A stretch of 38,163 bases of DNA from JAGNZR01 sp051646055 (GTDB taxonomy: Bacteria; Fusobacteriota; Fusobacteriia; Fusobacteriales; Fusobacteriaceae). Both the position numbers and the translations under genes were made by a program. The stretch's first letter is position 1. Every line of letters begins with the position of its first letter. This document shows positions 25,121 through 34,803 of the stretch, in pieces. Where the stretch lies: assembly GCA_051646055.1 (NCBI GenBank), contig JBOFCM010000200.1, positions 1 through 38,163 of the forward strand, in the 5' to 3' direction. Under the pieces are notes generated by a model. The model was not told where the DNA came from. It searched no databases and saw nothing but the letters and a program-made list of their open reading frames with translations.

Positions 25121-26176
25121 CTACCTCCCCATTATCTCTTTTACTTTTTTGATTACATCCTCGGGAGTTGGAACCATCCCCCCTGTTCTACCGTAGAAGT
25201 GAACTGGCTTTCTTCCCTCATTTCCAAGCCGTACATCCTCTATCATCTGCCCCATACTCATCTCAACCACGAGGATATTTTTTACTCCCTCATTCAAATT
25301 TTTCACATCCTCATACGGGAATGGCCACACAGTTATAGGTCTTATAAGTCCCGCTTTTATCCCATCCTTTTCCAAACTTTTAATAACATTCTTAGCTATA
25401 CGAGCCGTTGTACCATATGCCACTAAAACTATCTCGGCATCCTCTAACCCTATAGTTTCAGACATTATCTCTCTCTCTTTTATAGCGTCGAACTTTCTAA
25501 ATAGTTTCTCACAATGTAGTTCTAACTCCTCTGGCTTTAGGTAAAGTGAGTTTATAATATTGGGTGCTCGTTCACCCTTTGTTGTCGTTGTAGCCCAGCT
25601 CTTATCAAACTCCTTTCTAACTTGGTTTTCATTTAGTTCTACAGGTTCCATAACCTGACCAATCATCCCATCGACCAATAACATAACAGGAGTTCTATAT
25701 TGATCAGCTACATGGAACCCTTTTCCTATTAGATCGACAGCCTCTTGAACAGTTGCTGGAGCATAAACAGGCATATAGTAGTCACCATTTCCACCACCAC
25801 GAGTAGCTTGGAAATAGTCAGCCTGAGATGGCTGAATCCCGCCAAGCCCAGGCCCACCTCTTGTCACATTTATAACTACGCAAGGCAGCTCAGCTCCCGC
25901 TATATACGATAAACCCTCCTGCTTTAAAGCCATCCCTGGAGATGATGAGGATGTCATAACTCTAGCTCCACACCCCGCTGCACCATAAACCATATTTATA
26001 GCCGAAACCTCAGACTCAGCTTGTATAAAAGATCCACCAACTTTTGGAAGCTCCCTTGACATATACTCAGGAATCTCATTTTGCGGTGTTATTGGGTATC
26101 CGAAGAAAAATCTACAGCCAGCATTTATAGCTGCTGCACTCATAGCTTCATTCCCTTTCATTAGCTTTTTTACCAT
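25121..26176 (-). CDS. 2-oxoacid:ferredoxin oxidoreductase alpha subunit
   Basis: 351 residues with the pyrimidine-binding domain first: 'LMKGNEAMSAAAINAGCRFFFGYPITPQNEI', broken here at NEAMSAAAINAGC and FFGYPITPQNEI, then 'MTSSSSPGMALKQEG' and 'RGGPGLGGIQPSQADY'. The C-terminal domain has 'VAYGTTARIAKNVI' and 'RPITVWPFP'. The layout (separate alpha, beta, gamma and small ferredoxin subunits) is that of the KOR/VOR group. Ten bases separate it from the ferredoxin gene. Confidence 0.94.
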   Translation of the reverse strand: MVKKLMKGNEAMSAAAINAGCRFFFGYPITPQNEIPEYMSRELPKVGGSFIQAESEVSAINMVYGAAGCGARVMTSSSSPGMALKQEGLSYIAGAELPCVVINVTRGGPGLGGIQPSQADYFQATRGGGNGDYYMPVYAPATVQEAVDLIGKGFHVADQYRTPVMLLVDGMIGQVMEPVELNENQVRKEFDKSWATTTTKGERAPNIINSLYLKPEELELHCEKLFRKFDAIKEREIMSETIGLEDAEIVLVAYGTTARIAKNVIKSLEKDGIKAGLIRPITVWPFPYEDVKNLNEGVKNILVVEMSMGQMIEDVRLGNEGRKPVHFYGRTGGMVPTPEDVIKKVKEIMGR

Positions 26177-26186
26177 AAACTCCTCC

Positions 26187-26402
26187 TTAAATCTTATCTA
26201 TACTTATAACTGAATCCGGGCACATAAGAGCACAGTTTGTGCAGCCAACACACCTCTCTATATCCACCACGTGCGACACATTATACCCCTTCGAATTCAT
26301 CTCATCCATATTTAGATGCACTATCTTCATCGGGCAAAACAGGGTGCAAAGCCCACACCCCTTGCACCGCTCCTTATTAAAACTCACATTGAATTTAGCC
26401 AA
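26187..26402 (-). CDS. 2-oxoacid:ferredoxin oxidoreductase ferredoxin-like delta subunit (TTG start)
   Basis: 71 residues with two [4Fe-4S] motifs, CKGCGLCTLFCP and CVGCTNCALMCP, which carry electrons from the catalytic core to soluble ferredoxin. The start needs comment. A GTG at 26411 is open, but its G is the last base of AGGAGG, so a ribosome could not use it. The TTG at 26402 lies eight bases after AGGAGG and gives MAKFNVSFNKERCKGC, the usual N terminus. I therefore place the start there. Confidence 0.9.
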   Translation of the reverse strand: MAKFNVSFNKERCKGCGLCTLFCPMKIVHLNMDEMNSKGYNVSHVVDIERCVGCTNCALMCPDSVISIDKI

Positions 26403-26414
26403 AACCGACACCTC

Positions 26415-27317
26415 CTAAATAACTGATGCTAACACTATCGATAAAAATTTACTCTCCTCACTGTCAGCTCTTGATGTTATAACTATAGGAACTTTTGCTC
26501 CCACTAAAACCCCGGCTGTTTCACTCTTTGTCAGATAACAAAGACTCTTATAGAATATATTTCCAGCCTCTATATTTGGCATTATAAGTATATCCGCATC
26601 CCCTTGAATCTTTCCAGCTATACCCTTGATCTCTGCCGATCTTTTCGATAGGGCATTATCTAAAGCAAGTGGTCCCTCAACTATAAATCTCTCATCCTCT
26701 GATAATTTTTTACTGATTGCATGGGCATCTAAAGTGGCTATCATCTTTTTCGAAATACTCTCTTTTGCTGCTAAAAGTGCTATCTTAGGTGTTCTAAGAT
26801 GCAAATCACTCCAAACCGAATAGCAATTCTCTATTATCTTTATCTTACTCTCCATATCTGGAAGTATATTCATAGCTGCATCTCCAAAAGCTATAACTCT
26901 ATCGATAGCATCTAGTTCAGCAACTGTCACATGAGAGAAAAATATATCTTCGCTCTCATATTTTGATAACTCCTCTTTTCTATTTAAAATTGCTTTTAGT
27001 ATAATCGATGTATCAACTAGCCCCTTTACCAAAAAATCTCCAGCTCCACTTAAAATACTTTGCACCGCTATCTCACTACACTTCTCTTTTCCATCTCCAT
27101 GAACAATCTGAAAATCATCTAGGCTAGCTCCATTTAGCAGCAGATGCTTCACAATCTCCTCTCTATCTCCAACAAGGATAGGCGAGGTAACTATTCCCTC
27201 TCTTTGAGCTCTCAATATCGCTTTCAACAACTCATCCTCATGGGCACAAACTACAACCGGAACCCTTTTAATATGACTCTCCTTACATCTTTCTAATAGT
27301 TGAGAAAAAAAATTCAT
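26415..27317 (-). CDS. ptb: Phosphate butyryltransferase (phosphate acyltransferase)
   Basis: 300 residues, the usual size of Ptb. It swaps CoA for phosphate on butyryl-CoA or branched-chain acyl-CoA. Marks: 'RVPVVVCAHEDELLKAILRA', split as VVVCAHEDE and LKAILRAQREG, then 'SPILVGD', 'FLVKGLVDTSIILKAIL', 'IAFGDAAMNILPD', 'VEGPLALDNALS', 'ADILIMPNIEAGNIFYKSL' and 'GAKVPIVITSRADS'. A TTG four codons upstream overlaps the ribosome site GGAGGG, so ATG 27317 is the start. It lies between leucine dehydrogenase and the ferredoxin subunit. Confidence 0.95.
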   Translation of the reverse strand: MNFFSQLLERCKESHIKRVPVVVCAHEDELLKAILRAQREGIVTSPILVGDREEIVKHLLLNGASLDDFQIVHGDGKEKCSEIAVQSILSGAGDFLVKGLVDTSIILKAILNRKEELSKYESEDIFFSHVTVAELDAIDRVIAFGDAAMNILPDMESKIKIIENCYSVWSDLHLRTPKIALLAAKESISKKMIATLDAHAISKKLSEDERFIVEGPLALDNALSKRSAEIKGIAGKIQGDADILIMPNIEAGNIFYKSLCYLTKSETAGVLVGAKVPIVITSRADSEESKFLSIVLASVI

Positions 27318-27338
27318 ATGACCCTCCAAAACTATCTT

Positions 27339-28430
27339 TTATCTTTTTACATAACTCGGTTTCATTTTTTTAATACTATTGATTCTCTCTTCAGCAAACT
27401 GAATAGCTGCTATATTTATTGGTATATCCTGAACTCTAGCTATCTCAAATATCTGCAGCAGTCTATCGTATATAGCCTTTACATCAGCTGTTGCCGCATC
27501 TTTATTGTAACCTTTCAACTCGTGATAAACATTGATTAAGCCTCCTCCATTTGCTACGAAGTCTGGAGCATAAAGAATCCCCTTCTCTTTTAATTGGGCT
27601 CCATGTTCTTCGGCTTTCAATACATTATTTGAAGTTCCTGCAACTATGGAACATTTCAATTGAGGTATACTCTCATCATTTATAACTCCTCCAAGAGCAC
27701 ATGGCGAGAACACATCCACATCTAAAGCATATATCTCCTCAGGTTTTACAAACTCTACCTCAGGATGCTCTTTTTTCATTCTCTCAATATATGTTTCATT
27801 TATCTCTGTGAAATAGATTTTCTTTGCCTTATCTCCATGGTCATTATCCCCTAAAAGATACTTAATTAAATAATACCCAGTTTGACCTGCTCCTTGAACT
27901 GAGAATGTTTTCCCATCTAGAGTTGAATCCCCAAACTGCACTTTTAAAGCAGCACGTATAGAGTATAGTGCCCCTAGAGCTGTAAACGGTGATGGGTTTC
28001 CACTCTTTCCATGTAGTCCAACAACGTGGTCAGTCTCCATAGCTACAAAACCCATATCAGATGTACTTGTGTTTACATCTTCAGCTGTTATATATCTTCC
28101 ATTTAAACTTTGAACAAATCTACCTAACTCTCTAAAATATGCTTCGCTTTTAACTTCCTTTGGATCTCCTATCAGAACTGTTTTTCCTCCTCCTAAGTTT
28201 AACCCTGCAACTGCTGCTTTATATGTCATTCCCCTAGATAATCTAATAACATCTAATAGAGCTTCCTCCTCTGTTTTATAGTTCCAAAGTCTTGTTCCTC
28301 CTAAAGCTGGTCCTAAGTCTGTGTTATGAATAGCAGTTATACCTTTTAGTCCGGTATTTTTATCATAAAAATATACTACCTGCTCGTGATCAAACTCCTC
28401 CATAAATTGAAACGTCTTTAATTTCTTCAT
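27339..28430 (-). CDS. Leucine/valine/isoleucine dehydrogenase
   Basis: 363 residues of the Glu/Leu/Phe/Val dehydrogenase family, typical of leucine dehydrogenase. It removes ammonia from branched-chain amino acids with NAD+, giving 2-oxoacids. Active-site part: 'LGPALGGTRLW' (39-49), Lys71 in 'GMTYKAAVAGLNLGGGK' and Lys83, and 'ITAEDVNTS'. The NAD-binding loop is 'VQGAGQTGYYL'. A C-terminal 'PDFVANGGGLINV' is conserved. It heads a seven-gene operon, so the 2-oxoacid can pass to the oxidoreductase, the acyl-CoA to Ptb and the acyl phosphate to Buk. AAGGAGGG precedes the ATG. Confidence 0.95.
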   Translation of the reverse strand: MKKLKTFQFMEEFDHEQVVYFYDKNTGLKGITAIHNTDLGPALGGTRLWNYKTEEEALLDVIRLSRGMTYKAAVAGLNLGGGKTVLIGDPKEVKSEAYFRELGRFVQSLNGRYITAEDVNTSTSDMGFVAMETDHVVGLHGKSGNPSPFTALGALYSIRAALKVQFGDSTLDGKTFSVQGAGQTGYYLIKYLLGDNDHGDKAKKIYFTEINETYIERMKKEHPEVEFVKPEEIYALDVDVFSPCALGGVINDESIPQLKCSIVAGTSNNVLKAEEHGAQLKEKGILYAPDFVANGGGLINVYHELKGYNKDAATADVKAIYDRLLQIFEIARVQDIPINIAAIQFAEERINSIKKMKPSYVKR

Positions 28431-28508
28431 AAAAACTCCCTCCTTGGTCTAATTGAGTTCAAAAATCGATTAAAACATATTTTTTTCGAAGCTTATTCTT
28501 AATATCTC

Positions 28509-28538
28509 TATATACTACACACATGAATAGAAAGTCAA
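28509..28538 (-). promoter_or_regulatory. Promoter of branched-chain amino acid operon
   Basis: Minus strand: -35 TTGACT (28533-28538), 18-base spacer, -10 TATATA (28509-28514), giving a leader of about 70 bases. In the remaining gap up to 28709 I see only a short imperfect hairpin (CTCTT/AAGAG near 28591-28604) and no clear promoter for the small gene. Confidence 0.6.
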
Positions 28539-28709
28539 ATAATTTTGAATACTTTTTTATAAAGTACTATTTTTACGGTGACGCTTTCCTCTTAGAGAAG
28601 AGAATACATATTAAAAATCTTAAAAAAAAAATAATTTTTTAAAAGAAAAAGAGCATTTTTTTTGAATAAAAGAGCAGAATGAAATAATTTTAAAAAGGAG
28701 ATGGTGGTT

Positions 28710-28961
28710 ATGGGAATTTTCACATGGATTATCCTTGGAATTCTTGCTGGTGCTCTTGCTAAATGGATAATGCCTGGAGATCAAGGTGGCGGAATTATAG
28801 CAACTATGATCTTAGGGATAGTTGGTGCTTTTGTTGGTGGTTTTATTGGAAATCTAATTGGTATTGGCTCTGTTCATGGGCTTAACTTTGGTAGTATCTT
28901 CACCGCAGCTTTCGGAGCTCTAGTTGTTCTTTGGCTCTTCGCAAAGTTTGCTAAAAAATAG
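28710..28961 (+). CDS. GlsB/YeaQ/YmgE-family small membrane protein
   Basis: 83 residues with three hydrophobic, glycine-rich helices: 'GIFTWIILGILAGALAKWIMPG', split as FTWIILGILAGALAKWIMPG, then 'TMILGIVGAFVGGFIG' and 'IFTAAFGALVVLWLFAKF'. The family (transglycosylase-associated, YeaQ/GlsB) is linked to stress responses in the inner membrane; its biochemical role is unknown. An ATG at 28701 touches the AAGGAG ribosome site, so ATG 28710, nine bases after it, is the better start. Confidence 0.88.
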   Translation: MGIFTWIILGILAGALAKWIMPGDQGGGIIATMILGIVGAFVGGFIGNLIGIGSVHGLNFGSIFTAAFGALVVLWLFAKFAKK

Positions 28962-28968
28962 ATAAAAT

Positions 28969-29006
28969 AAAAAGAGAGACTATCCTCCCAAAGTCTCTCT
29001 TTTTGT
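28969..29006. terminator. Bidirectional terminator, small membrane gene / giant surface protein
   Basis: AAAGAGAGACT (28971-28981) and AGTCTCTCTTT (28992-29002) form an eleven-pair stem with a ten-base loop and T/A runs on both sides. It serves the converging genes. Confidence 0.88.
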
Positions 29007-29010
29007 TTCT

Positions 29011-32000
29011 CTACATACTTCCTATTATATTTAAAAACCAACCCGAGGTTCTATAGTCCTCTTCACCTAAAGAGTCCTTAAAGCCAGAAAAATTATATCC
29101 CCCTCCTAACTTCATATTTTTATCCAAATTTTTATAGACTCCAAATATCGCTCCACTCAAAACATCCTCATTGGCACGATCTAAAAGCCACTGGTATTGT
29201 CCATACACTTCCCAGCTATTCATCACCGTGTAATTAGCTTTAAATCCTAGCATATAAAGATCATTTAGATATGTATTTTTCTCTCGTCTATACCCTTTTT
29301 TCATAGATAGATCCAATCTTCTTGTAGGTGAATATATAGTCTCAAACTCAGCTATATGAGCACTGAAATCTTTAGAATTTTTTGTATCTTTATCAAGTAT
29401 CATGGTGTATCTCGAAAGATAGTTCCATCTGTCGTCATAAATAGGTCTATATGCAAGCCCTATACTACTCTGAAGATATCTATTTTCATATCTATCATCC
29501 GTAAATGAGTAGTTTAGCTTTCCTGCAAAAGTATACTCTTTGCTGTATCTATAGGTAAATGAGTTCGTTGTTAAATACTGTTCAATCTCCTCACTCCCTC
29601 GCTCAGAACGATATTCCACACGATTTTTTAAAGTCAATCTCTCTGATTCAGACCTCAAATAGAGTGAGATTCCACGTCTATCACTCTTCTCATCATTTGG
29701 TAATATCACCTCTCCATACTGAATGGCTCCACCAATTGTTACTCCACGTCTTAAATCATAATCTATCCCATATCCTTGAATAGCCGCTTCTTTTCCACGC
29801 TCTTTTATAAATTGATTCTCTTGATAAAGGCTTGTTCGCTCTCCAACCCTTGCTCTTTGTCCGACTGTATATCTATCTCGACTAATCTCTCCATCCGAGC
29901 TATAGCCAGAATATATATTATAGTTGTCATAAAGTTGATAATCTCCTCCGACTTCAAAATAGTTTCCAGCATCTCCAAAAGATGTTCGACCATTTAGTTT
30001 AAATCTATCGCTGACTCTCTTCTCAGCTCCAAGCGAAATAGCATTAGTTATTCCAGCCTTAATCTCACTATATATTTTGGTACTTTCATTTAAGATATAC
30101 TCTAACTTTACACTGCTGACAGTTCCACTCTCTCGTTCTTCGCCCCACTTCATCTCATCAATATATTGAAATTTTAAATAGCTTTTCAACTTTTCAGAGT
30201 GAGTATACCCCAACTCCCCTCCAAAAGTTTGAAGAAATCTATCCTCTAAATCTGAAGCGAATGAATACCCTCTCTCTTTTCTTTCATACCAAGCTTTAAA
30301 TTCAGCCTCTTCTAAAAGCTTTATAGCTCCTGTGATACGGTAGGCATTTCCTGTGATTTTATCATCACTTCGTCCTATACTTTGAAATGTCAATCCTCCA
30401 TCAAATGATAGGTGATTGTTTATATTTGAAACCCCTTCACTTCGGCTAAACTCACCTTTTATATAGTTACCTTTTTCATCTTTAACTTTAAGCTCAATCC
30501 CTTTTAAATCATAGTCCTCTTTTCCACGACTTTCATGTATAGCTGTAACTCCTACTTGAACATTTTCATTTATATCTTTTATACTTTTAAGTCCATAGTT
30601 TGAAGAGTCTGAAACATCTCCATCTTTTGGCAGATAGCTATAATCTGCAACAAGATAAGCATAGTAGTCACTCGAGCTACCACCATTTAAAGGGGTTGTT
30701 AAAATAACTCTTCCAATAAACGGGTCAATCTCATAGTCCCGTCCCTCTTGTAGGTAGATTATTTTTTCAACAACATATGTATCTGCATCCACAATTTTTA
30801 TCCAAACCTTTTGGCTTCCTTTTAAAACATCTCCATTTTTTAGAAAATATAGACTTCCTCCAGTTCCTAAAAACTCATCGTGACCATACATAGTGTTGGG
30901 TGTACTCATAAAAACTTTTACGTTTATATCGTCCTCTTTATATTCACCCTTGAATCCATATAACTCTTTGTTATAATCCATAAATCTAGTTCCTATAAAG
31001 CCAGTTTCATAGGTTCCCCAAAGTAGGCTCGAATCTCTGTGTTGAAACTTTAGATAAACCTTTCCCTTTGTATTAACCTCTTTTCTTATTTTAGAATCAT
31101 CTCCATAAGTTGGATAATAAACATACTCATCATCTGTTACTCTTTCTAAAAGAGTCTGATTTTTTCTATCTTTTGTATCGAAATGTAAAGTGAGCTTATA
31201 GTCGCCATAGCTCGCTTTTCCAAAGTATGTTGCTCTTGGAGTATCACTGTCCTTACCTATAGAAGCATCTACAAAACCAGTTCCAATATAGTTTAGTTTT
31301 ATCCCATCTTGCTTGCTATCACTTCTATCACTCTCTTCTAAATCCATTGATTTTTCAGGGGTTTCAACTATAAAATTAAACTTTGTCAACGAATAGGGAG
31401 TTATCCTTTTTATCATAGGATTTTCGCTCTTTATAACACTTCCTGATGGAAGGCTATTCTCATCTAGCTTTAAGGCAAAGTTTTCTCCAAACTTTTTATC
31501 TACCCATTGATCTGGCAGATGGAAACGTCCATATTCATCCGCTTGAACAACTATTCCTGCAGGCGTATAGACAACAGCATATGGAATCCCTCTATCAGTT
31601 TTCTCATCCACAACCTTTCCTATAATTGTAGCTGTATTTAATAGTGAATCCCCTTTTACCTCTACACTCGTCTCTCCTATATTTGAAATCTTACTATTTC
31701 TTTGAGTCACAGAACTTTGAAATATATTTTTTCCAACACTTGCTCCAACTGTCGCTTTCATATAAAAAGTCTTAGTATATTTTTGGTCAGGTGCTAAAGA
31801 AAACTTTTCAAACTCCTCATCTAGATATCTAAAGCCTCTCGGAGTTATATTTTTTAAAGATAAATTTTCATAGTTTTGGCTATCACGGTTTTCAACACTC
31901 ACAGTAAAACCCACAACTTCACCTATTTTTATATCACTTTTAGTTGAGCTCAACTTCACTCTAATCCCTTGTTCTACTCTCTCCTCCTCTGAATATTCAG

Positions 32001-34683
32001 AGATGGGTTTTAAAAAAATTGTTTGATCATCAGTTGTACCACCAGCTACCTTAGCCTTACTCTCTATCACACCGATAGCATCTCTATCTATATCAGCTTC
32101 AATCATAAATTCAATCGCAACTCCAGGTCCTATATCCACCTTCGTATTCAAGTCCTCTCGCCCTGAAACTTCACTTTTTAAATATGTATACTGCTTAAAT
32201 CTTGAAGATTCATCTCTTGGTCCTAAATAAGTCACCTTCCAATTCGAAAAAGCTCTTCCGTAACGCTTTCCCTCCTTTTCTGTTGTAACCTCTGAAAGCA
32301 AATCCTCTATAGATATATATCTTCCGTATCCATCACCACTATTTTTAATAGTTAACACATATCTTAGCCTATCACCTGGTTTATATATTCCATTTTCTGG
32401 CTCTAAAAGTGTTTTTTCACCTTTTATAGAACCTCCTACACTCGAGATTCCCTCTGAGGTTTTACTACTACCATTCACTTTAAAAACAAGTCCAGTCAAA
32501 CTCCCTAGAGATTTATCAGAAATAATAGCTGAAATCTCAAAAGTTATACTACTTTTTGGAGCGAAATCTATATTCTTTCTTATATGGGATGGTGTATCTC
32601 CCATCTCAGATAGTATAACCGTTCTAGGATCACTACTTTTTATTGATATATCTATATTTTCTAAAACTTTCTGCTTTGTGTCAGAACCAGCAACTAAAGC
32701 TTTCACCTCATCTAAACTACTCTCAACAGATACATCATTTAAAAATCCCTCGCCTATATTTTTCAAATGAACTTCATACGTCACCATATCACCTGGTTTA
32801 TATTTTAAGTTTCCATTCATTATCTTTCCATTTACACTTTTCAGTGTATTTGTAAACTCTAATCTTCCCGGTAAAGCAACTACTTCACTTGATTTTTTAT
32901 CCTCTCCATATACTGAATCAACTTGTATATTACCAAATATATTATTCTTAGTTATACCACTAAACTTGTATTTAAACTCCTCACCTGGATATATGATTGG
33001 CATCCGCTCTATCTTTTCAGTATTTTTAAAAGCACTTACCTCTCTATTTTTTATTCCTGATTGCTTCACACTCAACTCATCTATACTTAGTCTATATGGT
33101 ATACCGTAGGATGTTCCTAACCCTGTATTTTTTAAAATAACATTGTACTCTATTGTTTCACCTGGCTTATAGCTCTCTTTTGAAACTGAAAATGTGTGTG
33201 TTACATCACTCTTTGACATAGTTGATACTATCCCATCTTTTACAATCGGTCCCACAGCTTCTTTATTTACTTTTCCTAAAACTCTATACTCAACATATCC
33301 TCCTGGAAGTAAACGAGCTCCCTCTCCTCGTTCTAAAAAGCTTTTTGTATCAGTACTACTAAAAGCTAAAACTTCTCTTCCATCATAAGCTTTAGTTTTA
33401 ATATCATCTATATTCGGATCTAAATCATAATCTTTTAAAATACCTTTTCCTTTATTTTCAATTCTGAAAAGATACTCTATATAACCTTCTGGTGTATAGC
33501 TTTCTAATTTTTTCTTACCTGTTTTATCTAAATATCTCTCCACTCTTTCAACTACACTTAGTTCAGAAGGGTATGATTGAATTTTATTACTATAAACCTC
33601 ATCATCAATTACTATATCTATTTCAATATCTCCAACTAAAAAATCTGATATATTCACTGAATATTTTTTAATATTTTTTTTCCCAACCCCTAAGTTAAAT
33701 CTCTCATTTATATCTTGAGCATTAAAAAATGCTGGTGACATATCCTCATTCCAATCCCTAGCTTCACTCTTTTTTAAAAGTGCTTGTATCGGAATATCTT
33801 TTGCATTTCCAGGCCCACTATTTTCAATCTCAATCTCATAGGTGTAAAGTCTTCCTGGTGAATACTTAGCACTATTTAAAAATCTAGCTTTTATTTTTGA
33901 AGGTGGACTTTTTACTTTTACATCTTTATAGATAACATCCCCTAAACTTCCTTTATTCACACGACCTTTAACTTCATATATCAAGCTCTCTCCGCTAGGT
34001 ATATCAATCTCTGTTCCAGATGTTTTTTGATTTGTTTTTATCTGAATATCCCTTAAAAATAGCTCATCTTTCCCACTTAAAGTTGGAACTAAAATATCCT
34101 GTATGTGCTCTGATATTTTATAGTTATTCAAATATCCAGGTCCATCAGCTTCGACTGTAACTCTGTAGGTCAAATACTCTCCTAAAGAGTATATTTCAGA
34201 ATCAAACTCTCTTTTAATTTTTGCTTTTGAGCCTAAAACCATATTTTCATATCTAAATTTTTCAGCTATCTGTCCACTTTCATAGACAGTGACCTCATTT
34301 TTCAAACTCTGTTGAAGCAACTTTTTATCCGGTTTAGCTACTACCTTATATCTTACAACTTGATTTGGAAGTAATTCAAAAATTGTATCCTCTAAAATAT
34401 CCCTTTTACCACTGCTTATCTTCTCTTCATCTCTATATATCTCCCAAGATGTAAAAGCAGGACCTTCTATATCTAAAAAGTTTTCGCCATTATTGGCTAA
34501 AACTCCACGTATCTCATTTAAATCATTTTTTACTCTAATATCCCTTTTAATATTCTGTGTATAGTTTTCAACAACTATATCGTATGTAAAATCCTTTAAA
34601 GGGTCTATATCTTTAGCGTAGAGACTCTCTAGTAGAACTATTAAGATTATTAGCGTTTTAAATAAAAATAGTAATCTTCTCAT
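29011..34683 (-). CDS. Giant surface protein: DUF11-like repeats plus C-terminal beta-barrel
   Basis: 1890 residues. A signal peptide (about 1-23) is followed by about seven Ig-like, DUF11-type repeats of ~110-150 residues. Their heads are 'YSLGEYLTYRVTVEADGPG' (~160), 'YSPGRLYTYEIEIENSGPG' (~275), 'YTPEGYIEYLFRIENKGKG' (~400), 'YKPGETIEYNVILKNTGLG' (~510), 'YKPGDMVTYEVHLKNIGEG' (~635), 'YKPGDRLRYVLTIKNSGDG' (~765) and a divergent one (~915). Then comes a carboxypeptidase-regulatory-like domain ('GKVVDEKTDRGIPYAVVYTP', ~1015) and a long beta-strand-rich region (~1130-1890) ending 'GWFLNIIGSM', probably an outer-membrane barrel. The repeats would sit in the periplasm or outside the cell. It may be an adhesin or transport/assembly platform; the role is unknown. 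No partner gene is adjacent. Confidence 0.82.
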   Translation of the reverse strand: MRRLLFLFKTLIILIVLLESLYAKDIDPLKDFTYDIVVENYTQNIKRDIRVKNDLNEIRGVLANNGENFLDIEGPAFTSWEIYRDEEKISSGKRDILEDTIFELLPNQVVRYKVVAKPDKKLLQQSLKNEVTVYESGQIAEKFRYENMVLGSKAKIKREFDSEIYSLGEYLTYRVTVEADGPGYLNNYKISEHIQDILVPTLSGKDELFLRDIQIKTNQKTSGTEIDIPSGESLIYEVKGRVNKGSLGDVIYKDVKVKSPPSKIKARFLNSAKYSPGRLYTYEIEIENSGPGNAKDIPIQALLKKSEARDWNEDMSPAFFNAQDINERFNLGVGKKNIKKYSVNISDFLVGDIEIDIVIDDEVYSNKIQSYPSELSVVERVERYLDKTGKKKLESYTPEGYIEYLFRIENKGKGILKDYDLDPNIDDIKTKAYDGREVLAFSSTDTKSFLERGEGARLLPGGYVEYRVLGKVNKEAVGPIVKDGIVSTMSKSDVTHTFSVSKESYKPGETIEYNVILKNTGLGTSYGIPYRLSIDELSVKQSGIKNREVSAFKNTEKIERMPIIYPGEEFKYKFSGITKNNIFGNIQVDSVYGEDKKSSEVVALPGRLEFTNTLKSVNGKIMNGNLKYKPGDMVTYEVHLKNIGEGFLNDVSVESSLDEVKALVAGSDTKQKVLENIDISIKSSDPRTVILSEMGDTPSHIRKNIDFAPKSSITFEISAIISDKSLGSLTGLVFKVNGSSKTSEGISSVGGSIKGEKTLLEPENGIYKPGDRLRYVLTIKNSGDGYGRYISIEDLLSEVTTEKEGKRYGRAFSNWKVTYLGPRDESSRFKQYTYLKSEVSGREDLNTKVDIGPGVAIEFMIEADIDRDAIGVIESKAKVAGGTTDDQTIFLKPISEYSEEERVEQGIRVKLSSTKSDIKIGEVVGFTVSVENRDSQNYENLSLKNITPRGFRYLDEEFEKFSLAPDQKYTKTFYMKATVGASVGKNIFQSSVTQRNSKISNIGETSVEVKGDSLLNTATIIGKVVDEKTDRGIPYAVVYTPAGIVVQADEYGRFHLPDQWVDKKFGENFALKLDENSLPSGSVIKSENPMIKRITPYSLTKFNFIVETPEKSMDLEESDRSDSKQDGIKLNYIGTGFVDASIGKDSDTPRATYFGKASYGDYKLTLHFDTKDRKNQTLLERVTDDEYVYYPTYGDDSKIRKEVNTKGKVYLKFQHRDSSLLWGTYETGFIGTRFMDYNKELYGFKGEYKEDDINVKVFMSTPNTMYGHDEFLGTGGSLYFLKNGDVLKGSQKVWIKIVDADTYVVEKIIYLQEGRDYEIDPFIGRVILTTPLNGGSSSDYYAYLVADYSYLPKDGDVSDSSNYGLKSIKDINENVQVGVTAIHESRGKEDYDLKGIELKVKDEKGNYIKGEFSRSEGVSNINNHLSFDGGLTFQSIGRSDDKITGNAYRITGAIKLLEEAEFKAWYERKERGYSFASDLEDRFLQTFGGELGYTHSEKLKSYLKFQYIDEMKWGEERESGTVSSVKLEYILNESTKIYSEIKAGITNAISLGAEKRVSDRFKLNGRTSFGDAGNYFEVGGDYQLYDNYNIYSGYSSDGEISRDRYTVGQRARVGERTSLYQENQFIKERGKEAAIQGYGIDYDLRRGVTIGGAIQYGEVILPNDEKSDRRGISLYLRSESERLTLKNRVEYRSERGSEEIEQYLTTNSFTYRYSKEYTFAGKLNYSFTDDRYENRYLQSSIGLAYRPIYDDRWNYLSRYTMILDKDTKNSKDFSAHIAEFETIYSPTRRLDLSMKKGYRREKNTYLNDLYMLGFKANYTVMNSWEVYGQYQWLLDRANEDVLSGAIFGVYKNLDKNMKLGGGYNFSGFKDSLGEEDYRTSGWFLNIIGSM

Positions 34684-34742
34684 GCTCTGCTCCTTCTCAA
34701 TTTCCTACTATCAGTATAACATTTTTGTAAGAAAAAATACAA

Positions 34743-34773
34743 AAAAAGCACAGACTTTTAATCTGTGCTTTTT
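34743..34773. terminator. Terminator of NSS transporter gene
   Basis: AAAAGCACAGA (34744-34754) and TCTGTGCTTTT (34762-34772) form an eleven-pair stem; read on the minus strand it ends in a run of T. Confidence 0.85.
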
Positions 34774-34803
34774 AGGCATTCACTTTATTATATAAAAAAC
34801 ATA

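Noticed and set aside
26403..26411. GTG start for the ferredoxin subunit
   Set aside because: The GTG overlaps the last base of AGGAGG; the TTG at 26402 has proper spacing and gives the usual N terminus.
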